Origin: Musa acuminata AAA Group | Taxonomy: Eukaryota; Streptophyta; Magnoliopsida; Zingiberales; Musaceae | Direction of reading: 5' to 3' | NCBI RefSeq assembly: GCF_036884655.1 | Contig: NC_088340.1 | Coordinates: 30,256,001-30,320,000, forward strand | DNA length: 64,000 nt | Shown here: positions 1-10,535 of the stretch, in pieces | Layout of the letters: each line of letters begins with the position of its first letter | Position numbering within the stretch: the first letter of the stretch is position 1 | Position numbers and translations under genes: made by a program | The notes under the pieces: generated by a model | What the model saw: only the letters and a program-made list of their open reading frames with translations | What the model was told of the DNA's origin: nothing | Databases searched by the model: none

Positions 1-415
1 ACGATAGTTAAGGCTAAAACAATTAGAAGTAATCTAAGTGGTCCAGAACATCAATTGTTCAACCGAACTCTTGGTGAACTTTTGACGAACTCCCAGCGAT
101 ATTCTGGCAAGCCTTCGGCGAACTCCCGGCGATCTTCCGACGAGCCTTTAGCGAACTCTCAGTGATCTTTCGGTGAGCTTTCGATGAACTCCAAGCAAAC
201 TTCCGGTGAGCTTTCACTGCATCGTCCGATCCTTCGGTGTATCCCCCGATTCATCCGGCCCGATGCCCGATCATTGACTCTAACCCAACTTCGATTCTTC
301 TTTAATCATTTTGCCTTCCTCGCGATCATAGTTAGTCCTACATTACTTATCTCAACACATGGATTAGATCATTAATTCATCAAATGATTTCATTACCAAA
401 ATCCGAGATTCAATA
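1..415 (-). repeat. 3' LTR of element C, cut by the window edge
   Basis: The right end reads CGAGATTCAATA, the reverse complement of the Sirevirus LTR start TGTTGAATCTCG with one base changed, and is followed by a pyrimidine run (the polypurine tract on the element strand). Positions 60-250 hold a run of imperfect CpG-rich units built on CTTCCGGCGA and related words, the same U3 material seen in the other Sirevirus LTRs here. Only the U3 start is present; the promoter and U5 lie outside the window. Confidence 0.85.
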
Positions 416-1582
416 ATCTCCTCCTTTTTGATGATGACAACCAACTTATGGAGTTAACCTTAACTCCCCCTATCTATATGCCATATTGAGAAAAGACAAA
501 CTTGAATTCAAAAGGAATCATAACCTTTGAATTCAAGTGAAACAATTTCGATTATAGTATTCCGAAATTAAAATTTTATACATTGTGCACTATCATAGTT
601 TCAAGTCATCAAAGCATAGCATGTACAATTTTATCACTTCATACATGATAATAAATCAATATCATTTTAGGCATGGCCTATATGATACTGAAGCATTCAT
701 CACTTTATGCATGATAGTAAAATTAACATCATTTTGGCATGATATTCATGGTACTAAAGCATTAATATTTTCAATCATTTTGGGCATAACATATATGATA
801 ATACTAAAGCACCATTTATCACTTCATGCATGATACCAAATTTAACAATACATACATAATACTAAAGCATTTTTTAACCATTTATCACTCCATGATACCA
901 AATTCAACATCATTTTGGCATGATTCCAAAAACATTCATCATTTCTCCCCCTTTGTCATCAATAAAAAGGAGAATCATTCAACAATTTATACAAGTATTT
1001 TAAAATATTCAAGTAAGTTTTACACCAATTTATCCAAGCTAGCAAATTTATGAAATGAGAAGTTAAGTAAAAACTTTGTATGATAACTACTTTTGCTTCT
1101 TGAAATGGGCAAGCTAGCATTTTTGCTTTAGATGTGCAAGCACATTTTAGTTCTTCTTGAGATGTGCAAGTTTCTTTCTTCTTTTTGTCATAAACATAAG
1201 AAGAAGAGGAAGAAGAATAAGAGAGGAATTCATTCATCACAAGAAAAATCAAGAACCAAATCCATGAAAGGATTTCAACCAAATCAAATCCATGAAGAAA
1301 TAAGTTTCATTGAATCAAGCTTCTACTTTTGCAAAGAGAAAGGATTCATCATAAAAGATCAAAATGTGCATACTAAAAATTCATGAATCAAATCCCTTTT
1401 CTTGTAACTTGAAGGAAGAAGGATTTATAGGAAATGATTATCGCATAAATATATAAAAAGTCTATGAATAAAAACTCTTCTTTAGTGAATTGCAACAAGA
1501 AGGAATGAAGGAATGATCTCGATTTAAAAAGAAAACTCAAGTTACAAAAAATCGAGAAATCTGAAAAATATACAAGATGAAC
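416..1582 (-). other. 3' untranslated region of element C
   Basis: AT-rich DNA between the end of pol and the LTR. It contains the polypurine tract beside the LTR (416-432). A second purine-tract-like block at 943-974 (CTCCCCCTTTGTCATCAATA on the plus strand) recurs in every Sirevirus-like copy in the window. Around 1090-1200 it resembles the 3' regions of array T. No convincing gene is present. Confidence 0.75.
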
Positions 1583-2401
1583 TCATGCATTTGGAAGATT
1601 TAGTATGCCTAATTCTCTTCTAATAAAGTCAAATTGTTCCTTATTTAATGGTTTTGTAAAAATATTAGCTAATTGATGTTTTGTATCAATAAATTCTAAA
1701 GATACATCATGATTTTTAATATGATCTTTAATAAAATGATACATAATGTCAATATGTTTAGTTCTAAAGTGTTGAATGAGATTTTTTATTAAACAAATTG
1801 CACTAATGTTATCACATTTTATAGGTATATTTTTCAAGTGAATTCCATAATCTTCTAAAGCATTTTCATCCATAAAACTTGTGCACAATATGCACCTACT
1901 GCTATATACTCAGTTTCGATTGTAGATAATACAACCGACTTTTGTTTCTTGGAAAACCAAGAGACGAGTGCATGACCTAAGAGTTGACATGTTCTGGATG
2001 TGCTTTTTCTATCTATTTGATAACCAGCAAAGTCAGCATTTACATAAGCAATCAATTCAAGATTTTTAGTCTTTGTATACCATAATCTTAGATTAGGAGT
2101 TCCTTTTAGGTATCTAAAAATCCTTTTAACAACTTTTAAGTGAGATTGCTTGGAATTAGATTGAAATCTAGCACATAATCCAACATTAAACATAATATCA
2201 GGTCTAGTTATAGAGAGATATAATAAACTATCTATCATACCCCTATAAATTTTTTCATTAAAATATTCTCCATTAATGTCCATATCTAATTTTGTAGAAG
2301 TTCTCATTAGTGTATTAATAGCCTTAGCATCATCCATATTAAATTGTTTTAATAGATCTAAAACATATTTTGTTTGACTAAGAAAAATCAATCACTAAGT
2401 T
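1583..2401 (-). pseudogene. Element C pol fragment: end of reverse transcriptase and RNase H
   Basis: The minus strand encodes the C-terminal part of a Ty1/copia polyprotein. The upstream piece (1855-2391) carries the end of the reverse transcriptase and the start of RNase H, with YVNADFAG in place of the usual DADFAG and TEYIAV. The downstream piece (1583-1888) carries KHIDIMYHFI, KHQLANIFTKPL and FIRRELG, the typical end of Sirevirus pol. The two pieces are in different frames, so there is a frameshift near 1855-1888. The fragment stops where gypsy element G inserted; the rest of C's reverse transcriptase resumes near 50982. This is a dead copy. Confidence 0.9.
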
Positions 2402-2816
2402 GTTATTAGAACCCTTACAGATTCTAGGCTTAGGGTTGATCTATTTAGGGGACCGGCCTCCTTGGAACTCTATAGGGGTTCCTTCCTCTAAGTTGTTGCT
2501 CAAATACTACTAAAAGGATTGATCTATTCATTGAGAAAATATGATGAATACATGACTATTAATAGGGCTTCTAAACCCCAATTCCTAATATGGCTCATAC
2601 TCAAGACTCCTACTTCTAGCCAACTCCTAATAGGACTCATACTCAAGACTCCTACTTCTAACCAACTCCTAATGCTTCTTTAAGAAGCAACCTCCAAACT
2701 AATCCTAACCTTAGTCGGCCTCTTCACCTCTTTAATAGGGGTCGGCTAGGTAGGTTTTACATGAATGTCCCTTTCAATAAAACTCAATTAGGACTCTCCT
2801 AGCTAGAGTCATAATA
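2402..2816 (-). repeat. 3' LTR of gypsy element G
   Basis: About 415 bp, matching the split 5' LTR at 17120-17473 plus 50926-50981 along its length (shared words include TTGGAACTCTATAGGGGTTC and ACTCAATTAGGACTCTCCTA). The outer end reads GTTATTAGAACCC where the inner end of the other LTR reads TGTTAGAACCC, so the terminus has changed. A TATTTATA box in the 5' copy is TATTAATA here. The LTR is followed by ACCCGCCCTCTTC, which would be the polypurine tract on the element strand. Confidence 0.8.
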
Positions 2817-2866
2817 GACCCGCCCTCTTCAAATCAACCTTGTCCTCGAGGCCGACACTCTATGAA

Positions 2867-4217
2867 TTATGGGAATTTAATTTTCAAGTCATCATAGTTC
2901 TCCCAAGTGGCATCTTCTGCTGGTAGCTTCGCCCATTGTATTAGCACCTCAATAGTGGGTTGTCATCGTCGAGTCACGATCCGTCGATCAATAATGGAAC
3001 TCGACTATGTCTGGAGTTCTCTTGGGTAGTCATATTTAGTAGATGGCTTTGGGCTATCTTGTTTTGTCCCAACTTGAGCTTTAAACATGACACATGAAAG
3101 ACTGGATGGATTCGGGAGCTAAAGGGTAAGTCCAATCTATATGCTACCGCTCCGATGCGCTCAAAAAATTGGTAGGGTCAATAGAATCGAGGTGAAAGCT
3201 ATATAGATGCTCTGGTTTGGATTGATGTTTGCTTGTATGGCTAGAGCTATAAGAAGACTTAATCTCCTATTGAAAATTCTCTTTTGCCTTTATGTTGATC
3301 ATATTGTTGTTTCATCTTTGCTTGAGCTATAGTGAGATTATCTTTTAGCAACTTCAGCATTTTATCTTTGTCCTATAGTTCCGTATCTACTTGTTCTACT
3401 TTAGAGTTGCCCAACATATATTTTGGGGTCATAGGGGGAGGTCGGCCATACATAGCCTCATAGGGCGTATATTTTATGGATGAATGATAAGTTGCGTTAT
3501 ACCACCACTTGACTCAAGGAAGCTACTTTGTCTACTCTTTTGGCCAGTCACTAGTGAAGCATCTGAGGTAATTCTCCAAGCACCTATTCACCACTTCAGC
3601 CTAGCCGTTGGTTTGTGGATGATACACTGTACTTATTTTCAATTTAGTACCCTGCATATGGAATAACTCTATCTAAAATCTACTCATGAAGACCCTATCA
3701 TGATCACTTACAATAGATCTCGGTCGGCATCCTATGCAATTTTACAATATTCTCCATAAAGATTCGAGCAATACTAGAAGCAGTGTAGGAATTACGAACA
3801 ATGCAAAAGTGGGCATACTTTGTAAGGCGACTAACCATAACAAGAAGTGTAGCTTTTTCTTGTGATGAGGGAAGCCCTTCGATGAAGTCCATTGATATAT
3901 CAGCCCATAGAGTCCGGGACAGGTAGAGGTTGTAGCTTTTCAGGACTTGCCATTGTCTCGCCTTTATGTTGTTGATATACATCACATTGTGCTACAAATT
4001 TAGCAATAATATTTTTCATCCCTACCCAATAAAAATTTTGCTTAATTCTCTTATAGGTTCTAAGGAACCCGAAGTGTCTAGCCATAGGTGTGGAATGCAT
4101 CTCTTGAAGGATGATCTTTATGCAAGTAGAATTTAGTATAAGCATAATGTATCCCTTATAGCGTAATTCTTTTGAGTCCCAACTGTAATGAGCCACGGAG
4201 CTTGGTGCTTTCTCCAA
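2867..4217 (-). pseudogene. Element G integrase with C-terminal chromodomain-like end
   Basis: Read on the minus strand. The region 3900-4217 holds the integrase zinc-binding part (HFGFLRTYKRIKQNFYWVGM, then CDVYQQ, where the family has C-x2-C, so one zinc ligand is lost). The region 3704-3985 begins the catalytic core with the first Asp (SMDFIEGLP). Near 2867-2990 the reading ends in EVLIQWAKLPAEDATWE and then a stop at 2867-2869, typical of the chromodomain-like tail of plant chromoviruses. Stops and frameshifts lie between these pieces, including one inside the tail. Not functional. Confidence 0.85.
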
Positions 4218-4418
4218 TTTTTTTATGATCTTATTGGTCTTCGAATCTTCCTACCATTCCCTCTTAATATCCTCAAGGAAGTCACTGGTCGTAAGTGAAA
4301 CGACCATAAATTTAACTTACTAAGGTAGCCGTAAAAGTGCATCTGCAACAATATTTTCTTTCCCCTTTCTATAAGTTATTTCATAATCATATCAAAGAAG
4401 CTTTGTTACCCATTTTTG

Positions 4419-5600
4419 CTACTTAGGGGAAGATATCTTCTGCTCCAAGAAATATTTTAGGCTTTTATGGTCGGTCTTGATTTGAAAGCATCGCCCGATC
4501 AAGTACGTTCTCCATTTGGTCACTGCATGCACAATCGCGAGAGTCTCCTTATCGTAAATAGTCATCTTGAGAAGGGAAGGAGATAATGGCTTACTAATAT
4601 AAGTGAGGGGGTGGCCATCTTGCATTAGTACAGCGTCAATTCTGACTCTAGAGGCATCGGCTTCAATAATAAAAGTCTTGCCGAAGTCGGGTAGCGCTAG
4701 TACAAGCATTGTCGTCATTGCGACTTTAAGTTTGTCGAAGGCAGTGGTGGCTTTGTCCAACCATTGGAAAGCATCTTTTTTCAACAAGGAAGTAAGAGGT
4801 GCACTAATCTTTTCATAGTTTTTCACGAACTTGCGGTAGTAGCCTATTAAACCAAGAAAGCCGCGTAGCAATTTTATGTTCCTCGAGGTCGGTCTGTTCT
4901 GCATTGCTTCAATTTTGGAGGGGTCTACCACCAAACCTTCCTCTGATATGATATTCCCAAGATATTCCATCTTCTGTTGAAGAAAGCTGCACTTCGATTT
5001 TTTGACAAAAAGAACATGTTCTCGTAAAATCATCAAAACAAGTTGTAAGTGCTGAAAATGACTTTCAAGAGAAGGGTTGTAAATAAGGATATCGTCGAAG
5101 AAAACCAGCACAAACTTATGAATATAATTCCAGAAAATATTATTCATAAGGCTCTAGAAGGTGGAGGGAGCATTGGTGAGACCAAAGGGCATTACCAAAA
5201 ATTCATAGTGGTCGTTGTGTGTTCGAAATGTGGCTTTCGGTTTGTCTTCTTCGCACAATCATATTTAATGATACCCAAATCGAAGGTCTAGCTTTGTGAA
5301 GACTCGTGCTCTCTTTAATTTGTCAAGCAATTCATCTACTACTAGAATAGGATATTTTTTCTTGACGGTTATGCCATTGAGAGATCGGTAATCAATGCAC
5401 ATTCGCCATGTTCCGTCCATTCGTACGAGGAGCACCGGTGAAGAGTAGGGGTTGTAACTTGGCCAAATAACTCATGTTTCAAGCATCTCTTTTATAATTC
5501 TTTCTATTTCATCCTTTTGGAGATGTGGATCCCGATATAACTAAGTATTTATTGGAGGTTTGCCCGGAAGAATCGGAACACAATGATCATGTTGACAGGT
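4419..5600 (-). pseudogene. Element G reverse transcriptase and RNase H
   Basis: The longest open stretch of G (4419-5147, 242 codons) starts inside the reverse transcriptase at FFDDILIY, the gypsy form of the catalytic YVDD box. It continues through the thumb (LRGFLGLIGYYRKFVKNY) to RNase H (IIEADAS, then DKETLAIVHAV and TDHKSLKYF). Upstream, 5150-5600 still encodes the palm and fingers ([26 protein letters not shown]) but with frame breaks near 5150 and 5460. The domain order PR-RT-RH-IN identifies Ty3/gypsy rather than copia. Confidence 0.9.
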
Positions 5601-5998
5601 AGGAGATAGGTTGCGCAGTTCATCTAATATATCTAAAAATTCAGCAAGCAAAGGAAGTAGGTTTGGATCTTCAAATTCTATTTGCTCTCCCTTAGTTTGC
5701 TACTCAAGTTGTACCAAAAAGTTGCTGCATGCTTTATGCAAAACCTTCTTCATTCGTTGTGTGCAAATCGTTGTTACGTCGCCCCCACGTTTCCCATGTA
5801 GTATCACTTGTTTTATCTTACTGTAAAATTTCATAATTAGTTTCACAAAATTTCTAGAACATCACCTAATGTTGTCAGCCATTTGATGTCGAGCATAGCC
5901 TCATAATCATCAAGAGGGAGGTGGAAGAAATCTGTAATTATCTCATGGTCCTACAGCAATAGTTTCACCCATGGGCACCCATGATAACACTTCAAAAT
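5601..5998 (-). other. Element G linker between protease and reverse transcriptase
   Basis: This stretch of pol lies between recognisable protease and reverse transcriptase. It has no long open frame on the element strand and no motif I can name. By position it is decayed pol coding sequence. Confidence 0.5.
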
Positions 5999-6187
5999 TC
6001 ATCCGTCGGCGACCTTAATGTCAAACCTGCTACAATTCTCGATAGGTAAGGCCATCCGGACAGCAACCTTACTGTTCATAAAATTATTAGTGCTCCCGGT
6101 GTCAATAAGAATGGTGATAGGTTGTTGCTTCAGAAGTCCTCCCACTTTCATTATTTGTGAGTTCGCATAACCGGCAAGGGCATGCAT
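5999..6187 (-). pseudogene. Element G aspartic protease
   Basis: Sixty-two codons on the minus strand contain ILIDTGSTNNFMN, the retroviral-type aspartic protease active site with D-T-G intact, preceded by a GLLKQQPITI strand. This is a short piece of a longer gag-pol reading. It is separated from the zinc knuckle upstream (6231-6428) and the reverse transcriptase downstream by stops. Confidence 0.85.
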
Positions 6188-6918
6188 CGTAATATCAACC
6201 GGCTATTGTTCTTCAACTGTGACCTCTTCCTCATGCTCCTACCTCCTCCTCCATGTCTTCAAGAGGTTCAATAAGTAGGAGGCGGCCCCTTTTGTAGTGA
6301 TGATCTCGGTTCCATGGCTCGTCGCAATGCCAACAAAGACCCTTTGCTGATTGGTCACATAGTTCTTCTCTTGTCAATTTTTTTGGCAGCGAAGGATGGC
6401 TAGGAGTAGAAGGAGGTTTATATGCCATGGGCCTAGGAGAGTTCTCATCTACCGAGAATCTTGGTTGAGTCGTTCTTCTTGTATTCGGGCGAAAGAAATT
6501 GCAGTTGTCACGGTGCAGGGCTGTTGCGTCTTAACCTCCCCTTTTATCTCTAGCTTGAGTCCTTCAATGAATGTTCCTAACAATTGATAGTCAATCTAAT
6601 CATGAGCAAGGTAGGATATTTTCTCAAACTTGGTTTGGTACTCTTGAATCATAGAGGTTTGTCGAATCTTTGCGAGTTGGCCATCAATATTTTTATACTC
6701 CGTAGGTTCGAAATGATTTAGTAGTGCGTTCTTAAATTGATTCCATGTCGGAGCCCCATGATTGTATTCTAGCCAATTGTACTAGTGAATAACATCTCCT
6801 TTAAGATGGATGATAGCAATTTCCACCATAGCATCATCCGACATTCGGTAGTAGCGAAAGCAACATTCGGCGCGCAAAATCCACCCGTCGGGTCTCCTTC
6901 TTCCCATCGCGGGAAGTC
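6188..6918 (-). pseudogene. Element G gag, C-terminal part with zinc knuckle
   Basis: The minus strand encodes the gypsy Gag capsid region. The open piece near the insertion (6769-6918) begins DFPRWEEGDPTG, a motif common in plant gypsy Gag, then shifts frame. The capsid reading continues in another frame to about 6600, with a stop. At 6231-6428 there is a knuckle-like CWHCDEPWNRDHHYKRG in which the last Cys is Tyr. Element A interrupts the gene right after codons for the DFPRW block. The N-terminal part is at 16296-16573, and the reading is continuous across the target duplication. Confidence 0.85.
6914..6918 (+). other. Left target-site duplication of element A (AAGTC)
   Basis: AAGTC immediately precedes the 5' LTR and is repeated exactly at 16296-16300 immediately after the 3' LTR. 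Joining the flanks at one copy restores colinear gag of element G. Confidence 0.97.
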
Positions 6919-7439
6919 TGTTGAATCTCGGATTTTGATGATGAAGTCAATTGTCATTTGTTGTCTAATCTATGAGTTGAGATAAGTGTGCAGGATTCTC
7001 TACGATGAAAGTTAGACAAGCAGCAGGAGTTGCGCCGGAGTCAAGTTCATGATCACATTGGAAGTTCGAGAGTTCGACGGAAGTTCGGACGGTCGTCGGA
7101 GGTTCTGCGAGAACAGATCCGAGAAGTCAAGAAGCTTGCCAAGCGAAGCTCGTCGGAACTTGCCAAGTGGATCGTCGCAAAGTCCAGGAGTTTGCCGGAA
7201 GTCCGCAAGAGCATCACCGAGGGTTCATCGGATGATCGACGGAAGTTCGTCGGAAACTCGCCGGAAGAAGCGATTGACGCACCGAAGCAAAGCTGCAGAA
7301 ATTGTCTTAGATTTAATCGTAGTTAGCACGTTGATTAAGTTGAAAATGGGAGGTGATCCCTTTGGCTTAATCTTGGGGCAATTGGGCCCCTGAAAGACTG
7401 AAATTGGGCCGAATGGAACTAACCATTCGGACCCTGATT

Positions 7440-7735
7440 GCACCAGGAGGTGCAAACGCCTAGGCCAGGAGGTGGCACCGCCTGGGCTAAGCCTCCCAGC
7501 GAGACTGGGCGGTGCAACCTCCCCAGCCGGGAGGTGGCACCGCCTGAGCTCAGTCTTCGAGCAAGACTGGGCGGTGCAACCTCCCTAACAAAGAGGTGGC
7601 ACCGCCTGAGCTCAGTCTTCGAGCAAGACTAGGCGGTGCAACCTCCCTGACAGAGAGGTGGCACCACCTGAGCTCGGTCTTCGAGCTCTGCCAAGCGGTG
7701 CAACCTCTCCAGTCAAGAGGTGCAACCGCCTGATC
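7440..7735 (+). repeat. 62-bp hairpin repeats in U3 of element A
   Basis: GCGGTGCAACCTC starts at 7509, 7571, 7633 and 7695, an exact 62-bp spacing. Each unit pairs a GGCGGTGCAACCTCC arm with a nearby GGAGGTGGCACCGCC arm. In the first unit the arms 7508-7523 and 7529-7544 form a 16-bp stem with one mismatch and a 5-base loop. The block ends about 55 bp before the TATA box. Similar palindromic U3 arrays are described for Sireviruses; a role as enhancer or chromatin signal is inference. Confidence 0.9.
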
Positions 7736-7790
7736 CCGGAATTCCGAAATTTGATCGTTTTGAGCTCGAAATTTGAATTGGGTTGGGGCC

Positions 7791-7798
7791 TATAAATA
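7791..7798 (+). promoter_or_regulatory. TATA box of element A 5' LTR
   Basis: TATAAATA directly follows the hairpin repeats in a context conserved in all the A, T, D and E LTRs (GGGGCCTATAAATACCCCACC or close to it). Transcription would start roughly 30 bp downstream, near 7820-7830. The 3' LTR has the same box at 15225-15232. Confidence 0.8.
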
Positions 7799-8457
7799 CC
7801 CCACCCATTCAGCACTGAAAAGATACAGACCTACACCGAAATCTTGATCTTTTCTGTGATTCTAAGAGCTCAAAAGTGTTGTAAAGCCTTTAAGTCTCCT
7901 CCTTCTGTTCTTCAAGTTCTTGAGTTGTAAAGTGAGGAGAGAAAGGTCTGTAAAGGTTGTCTCCTGAGCCTGTCAAAAGGAGAGAAACTGTAAAAGGGCA
8001 GTTGGCCTTCGCCTATTGAAGGAAGGCCCCTAGTTGACGTCGGTGACCTCGTCGGTGGAGGAAGCCAAAAGTGGAGTAGGTCAAGACTGACCGAACCACT
8101 CTAAATCTCTGGTTTGCGTTTATTTTGAGCACTTTATCATTACTGCAAACCTCCTTCATAACTACTGCTTTCTGCGCTTCTACGAACAAGTTCTAAGTGC
8201 TGTTCTTTCAGAATCTGCATTCAGACGTAAATCGGTGTTTTCGTACATTACAGTTTACATTTACGTTTTGATTCTGCAAAACTGTCTTCTGCGTCATCAC
8301 GAACAAGTTTCTAAGTGCTGATCTTTCCAAATCTGTTTTCAGACGTAAACCAGTGTTTTCATGCGATATTTACATTGCAGTTTACGTTTACGCCTTGATT
8401 CTGCAAAACTGTCTTCTGCGCTTTTACGAACGAGTTTCTAAGTTCAGATCCATTTGA

Positions 8458-8771
8458 AACTGCGTCTGGACGTAAAATTGCGTTTAGACGTAAAACTGTC
8501 CAAACTGTGTTTAGACGTTTTAGACGTAATCTGAGTTTAGACGTAAATCTGTGTTTAGACGTAAATCTGCGTTTAGACGTAAATCTGCGTTTAGACGTAA
8601 AACTACGTTTTAGACGTAAACTGAGTTTGGACGTAAATTTGCGTTTAGACGTAAATCTGCGTTTAAACGTAAATCTGCGTTTAGATGTAAAACTGCGTTT
8701 AGACGCAAACTGCATTTAATCGTAAATTATGTTTAGACGTAAACTACGTTTAGACGTAAACTGCACTTAAT
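8458..8771 (+). repeat. 18-bp tandem repeats in R/U5 of element A
   Basis: About 15 imperfect copies of GCGTTTAGACGTAAATCT. Because 18 is six codons, the block stays open in several frames and makes spurious ORFs of repeated RLDVNL or RFTSK type. The 3' LTR (about 15895-16165) has two fewer units, exactly 36 bp, showing copy-number change since insertion. The block lies downstream of the TATA box and so would be in the RNA leader. Confidence 0.9.
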
Positions 8772-8902
8772 ATCTTAGAATCGGCTTTTGCTTCAAAACT
8801 GATTTTTATCGAACGAACGCAGCTTTTGTTTTTAATCGCTAAAAGATTTCCGCTGCACTAATTCACCCCCCCCCCCCTCTTAGTGCTCTCGATCCTAACA
8901 AT

Positions 8903-8914
8903 TGGTATCAGAGC
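8903..8914 (+). promoter_or_regulatory. Primer binding site of element A
   Basis: TGGTATCAGAGC starts two bases after the LTR and is complementary to the 3' end of plant initiator methionine tRNA, the usual primer for copia reverse transcription. The gag start at 8952 follows after a 37-base leader. Confidence 0.95.
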
Positions 8915-8951
8915 AAGGTTAACTCTCTAACGGATTAAAACCCAAAGAGAA

Positions 8952-10535
8952 ATGGCATATGCCGGAAACCAAGAGGGGCATTCTATTACTCGTCCACCCA
9001 TGTTCAGTAGGACGGACTACACCTACTGGAAGACCCGAATGAGGATCTTTCTTATTTCTATGGATTTTGAACTGTGGAACCTTGTCGAAAACGGTTTTTC
9101 AAAGTCTTCTCTTCCAATGATCGATTGGAATGAATTGGAGAAGAAGGCTTTCGCTCTTAATGCAAAGGCTATGAATGCCTTATTTTGTGCACTTGACAAA
9201 AACGAGTTCAACCGTGTTTCAACTTGTGAAACTGCATTTGATATTTGGCACACACTCGAAGTGACCCATGAGGGCACAAGTAGAGTAAAGGAGTCAAAAA
9301 TCAATTTGCTGTTACATTCTTTCGATCTTTTTCGGATGAAACCGAGTGAAACCATTGGCGACATGTTTACCCGTTTCACGGATGTCGTTAACGGTCTAAA
9401 AGGACTCGGAAAGAGCTTTTCGGATTTTGAGCTTGTTAATAAGATACTAAGATCCCTTCCTAAGAGTTGGGATCCTAAAGTCACGGCTATTCAAGAGGCA
9501 AAAGATCTGCGAAATTTCCCTCTTGAAGAATTAATTGGGTCATTAATGACCTACGAAATGACTTGTAAAGCTCATGAAGAGCAAGAAGACATCCTTCCAA
9601 AGAACAGGAAGGATATGGCACTCAAAACTTCTGAAGATCACTTGAGAGAAAACTCAAGTGATGAGGACTGTGACGACGACTTGGCACTTCTAACTAGAAA
9701 ATTTAAAAAATTCATTAAAAGAAACAAGTTTAAGAATGATACTAAAAATAAACTTGAACCCAAGAAGGATCAAGTTATTTGCTATGAGTGCAAAAAGCCG
9801 GGACACTACAAGAGTGATTGTCCCCAAGCCAAAAAGAGAACAACAAAGAAGAAAGCACTCAAAGCAACATGGGATGATTCGAGCGCATCTGAGGAAGAGG
9901 AGTCCAACACCGAGCAAGTTGCTCATTACGCCTTAATGGCTATTGGAGAGGAGGTAACGAATTCATTAAATGCTGATTTATCTTTTGATGAATTATTAAA
10001 TGCTTTCAATGACTTATTTGACGAATGCAAGAGTATCAGTAGAAAATATAAATTACTGAAAAAGGTGCATGATAGTCTTACTTGTGAGTTTGACAAGTTA
10101 AAAGTTGAAAGTCATGATAGTTTAAATTCATGTACCAAATGTCATGATTTAGAAACTTTTCAAAAAGAAAACCTGCTACTCAAGGATACCTTGAAGAAAT
10201 TCGAGGTTGGTAGCAAGTCATTGAACATGATCCTTACAAATAAGGGTCACGTTCCCAAAAGAAGTGGAATTGGATTCGTGAGAAGTTCTCACCAAAATCC
10301 AACCACCTTCATAAAAGGCTCCATCTTACATGTTCAACATCAAAACAAATGCATCTTTTGCTGCAAATTTGGACACAAGACACATTGTTGTCCATTCAAG
10401 AAAATAAGTCCAAACAAATTGATTTGGGTTCCTAAAGGAACCATGACAAATTCTATGCAACATGATAGAAAATATAGATCTATTTGTGAGGCACCCAAAA
10501 GCAAATGGGTACCTAAAAATTATCCTTTCTTGTAG
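8952..10535 (+). CDS. gag: Element A Gag polyprotein
   Basis: 527 codons, open throughout. The start at 8952 is the first ATG after the primer site and matches the start in the other copies (MA...). Residues about 10-230 form the helical capsid domain of the UBN2/copia Gag type (DYTYWKTRMRIFL, ALDKNEFNRVSTCETAFDIW, MKPSETIGDMFTRFTDVV). An acidic-basic linker leads to a CCHC zinc knuckle at residues 277-290 (CYECKKPGHYKSDC). Residues about 330-420 look coiled. A second CX2CX4HX4C finger sits near residue 467 (CIFCCKFGHKTHCC). The product would pack element RNA into cytoplasmic particles. It ends with UAG at 10533-10535, in frame with the protease that follows. Confidence 0.95.
   Translation: MAYAGNQEGHSITRPPMFSRTDYTYWKTRMRIFLISMDFELWNLVENGFSKSSLPMIDWNELEKKAFALNAKAMNALFCALDKNEFNRVSTCETAFDIWHTLEVTHEGTSRVKESKINLLLHSFDLFRMKPSETIGDMFTRFTDVVNGLKGLGKSFSDFELVNKILRSLPKSWDPKVTAIQEAKDLRNFPLEELIGSLMTYEMTCKAHEEQEDILPKNRKDMALKTSEDHLRENSSDEDCDDDLALLTRKFKKFIKRNKFKNDTKNKLEPKKDQVICYECKKPGHYKSDCPQAKKRTTKKKALKATWDDSSASEEEESNTEQVAHYALMAIGEEVTNSLNADLSFDELLNAFNDLFDECKSISRKYKLLKKVHDSLTCEFDKLKVESHDSLNSCTKCHDLETFQKENLLLKDTLKKFEVGSKSLNMILTNKGHVPKRSGIGFVRSSHQNPTTFIKGSILHVQHQNKCIFCCKFGHKTHCCPFKKISPNKLIWVPKGTMTNSMQHDRKYRSICEAPKSKWVPKNYPFL

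Larger units (their letters stand above)
6919..8900 (+). repeat. 5' LTR of element A
   Basis: 1,982 bp beginning TGTTGAATCTCG and ending GATCCTAACA, the TG...CA pattern. U3 contains CpG-rich units (7020-7290), then the 62-bp hairpin repeats (7440-7735), then a TATA box at 7791. Transcribed R/U5 includes an 18-bp repeat block (8458-8771) and a run of 12 C near the end. It is longer than the 3' LTR mainly because it has two more 18-bp units and three more C. Confidence 0.97.

Noticed and set aside
7030..7393. ORFs of about 100 codons recurring in all Sirevirus LTRs (for example at 7030, 14464, 18701 and 24408)
   Set aside because: They lie in CpG-rich U3 repeats, overlap in several frames and both strands, and vary in frame between copies.
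8359..8719. Repetitive ORFs (118 and 70 codons) of RFTSK and RLDVNL type
   Set aside because: They are translations of the 18-bp leader repeat in two directions; an 18-bp period keeps frames open without selection.
8458..8771. CRISPR-like regular repeats
   Set aside because: The units are contiguous and imperfect with no unique spacers, and lie inside a plant LTR.
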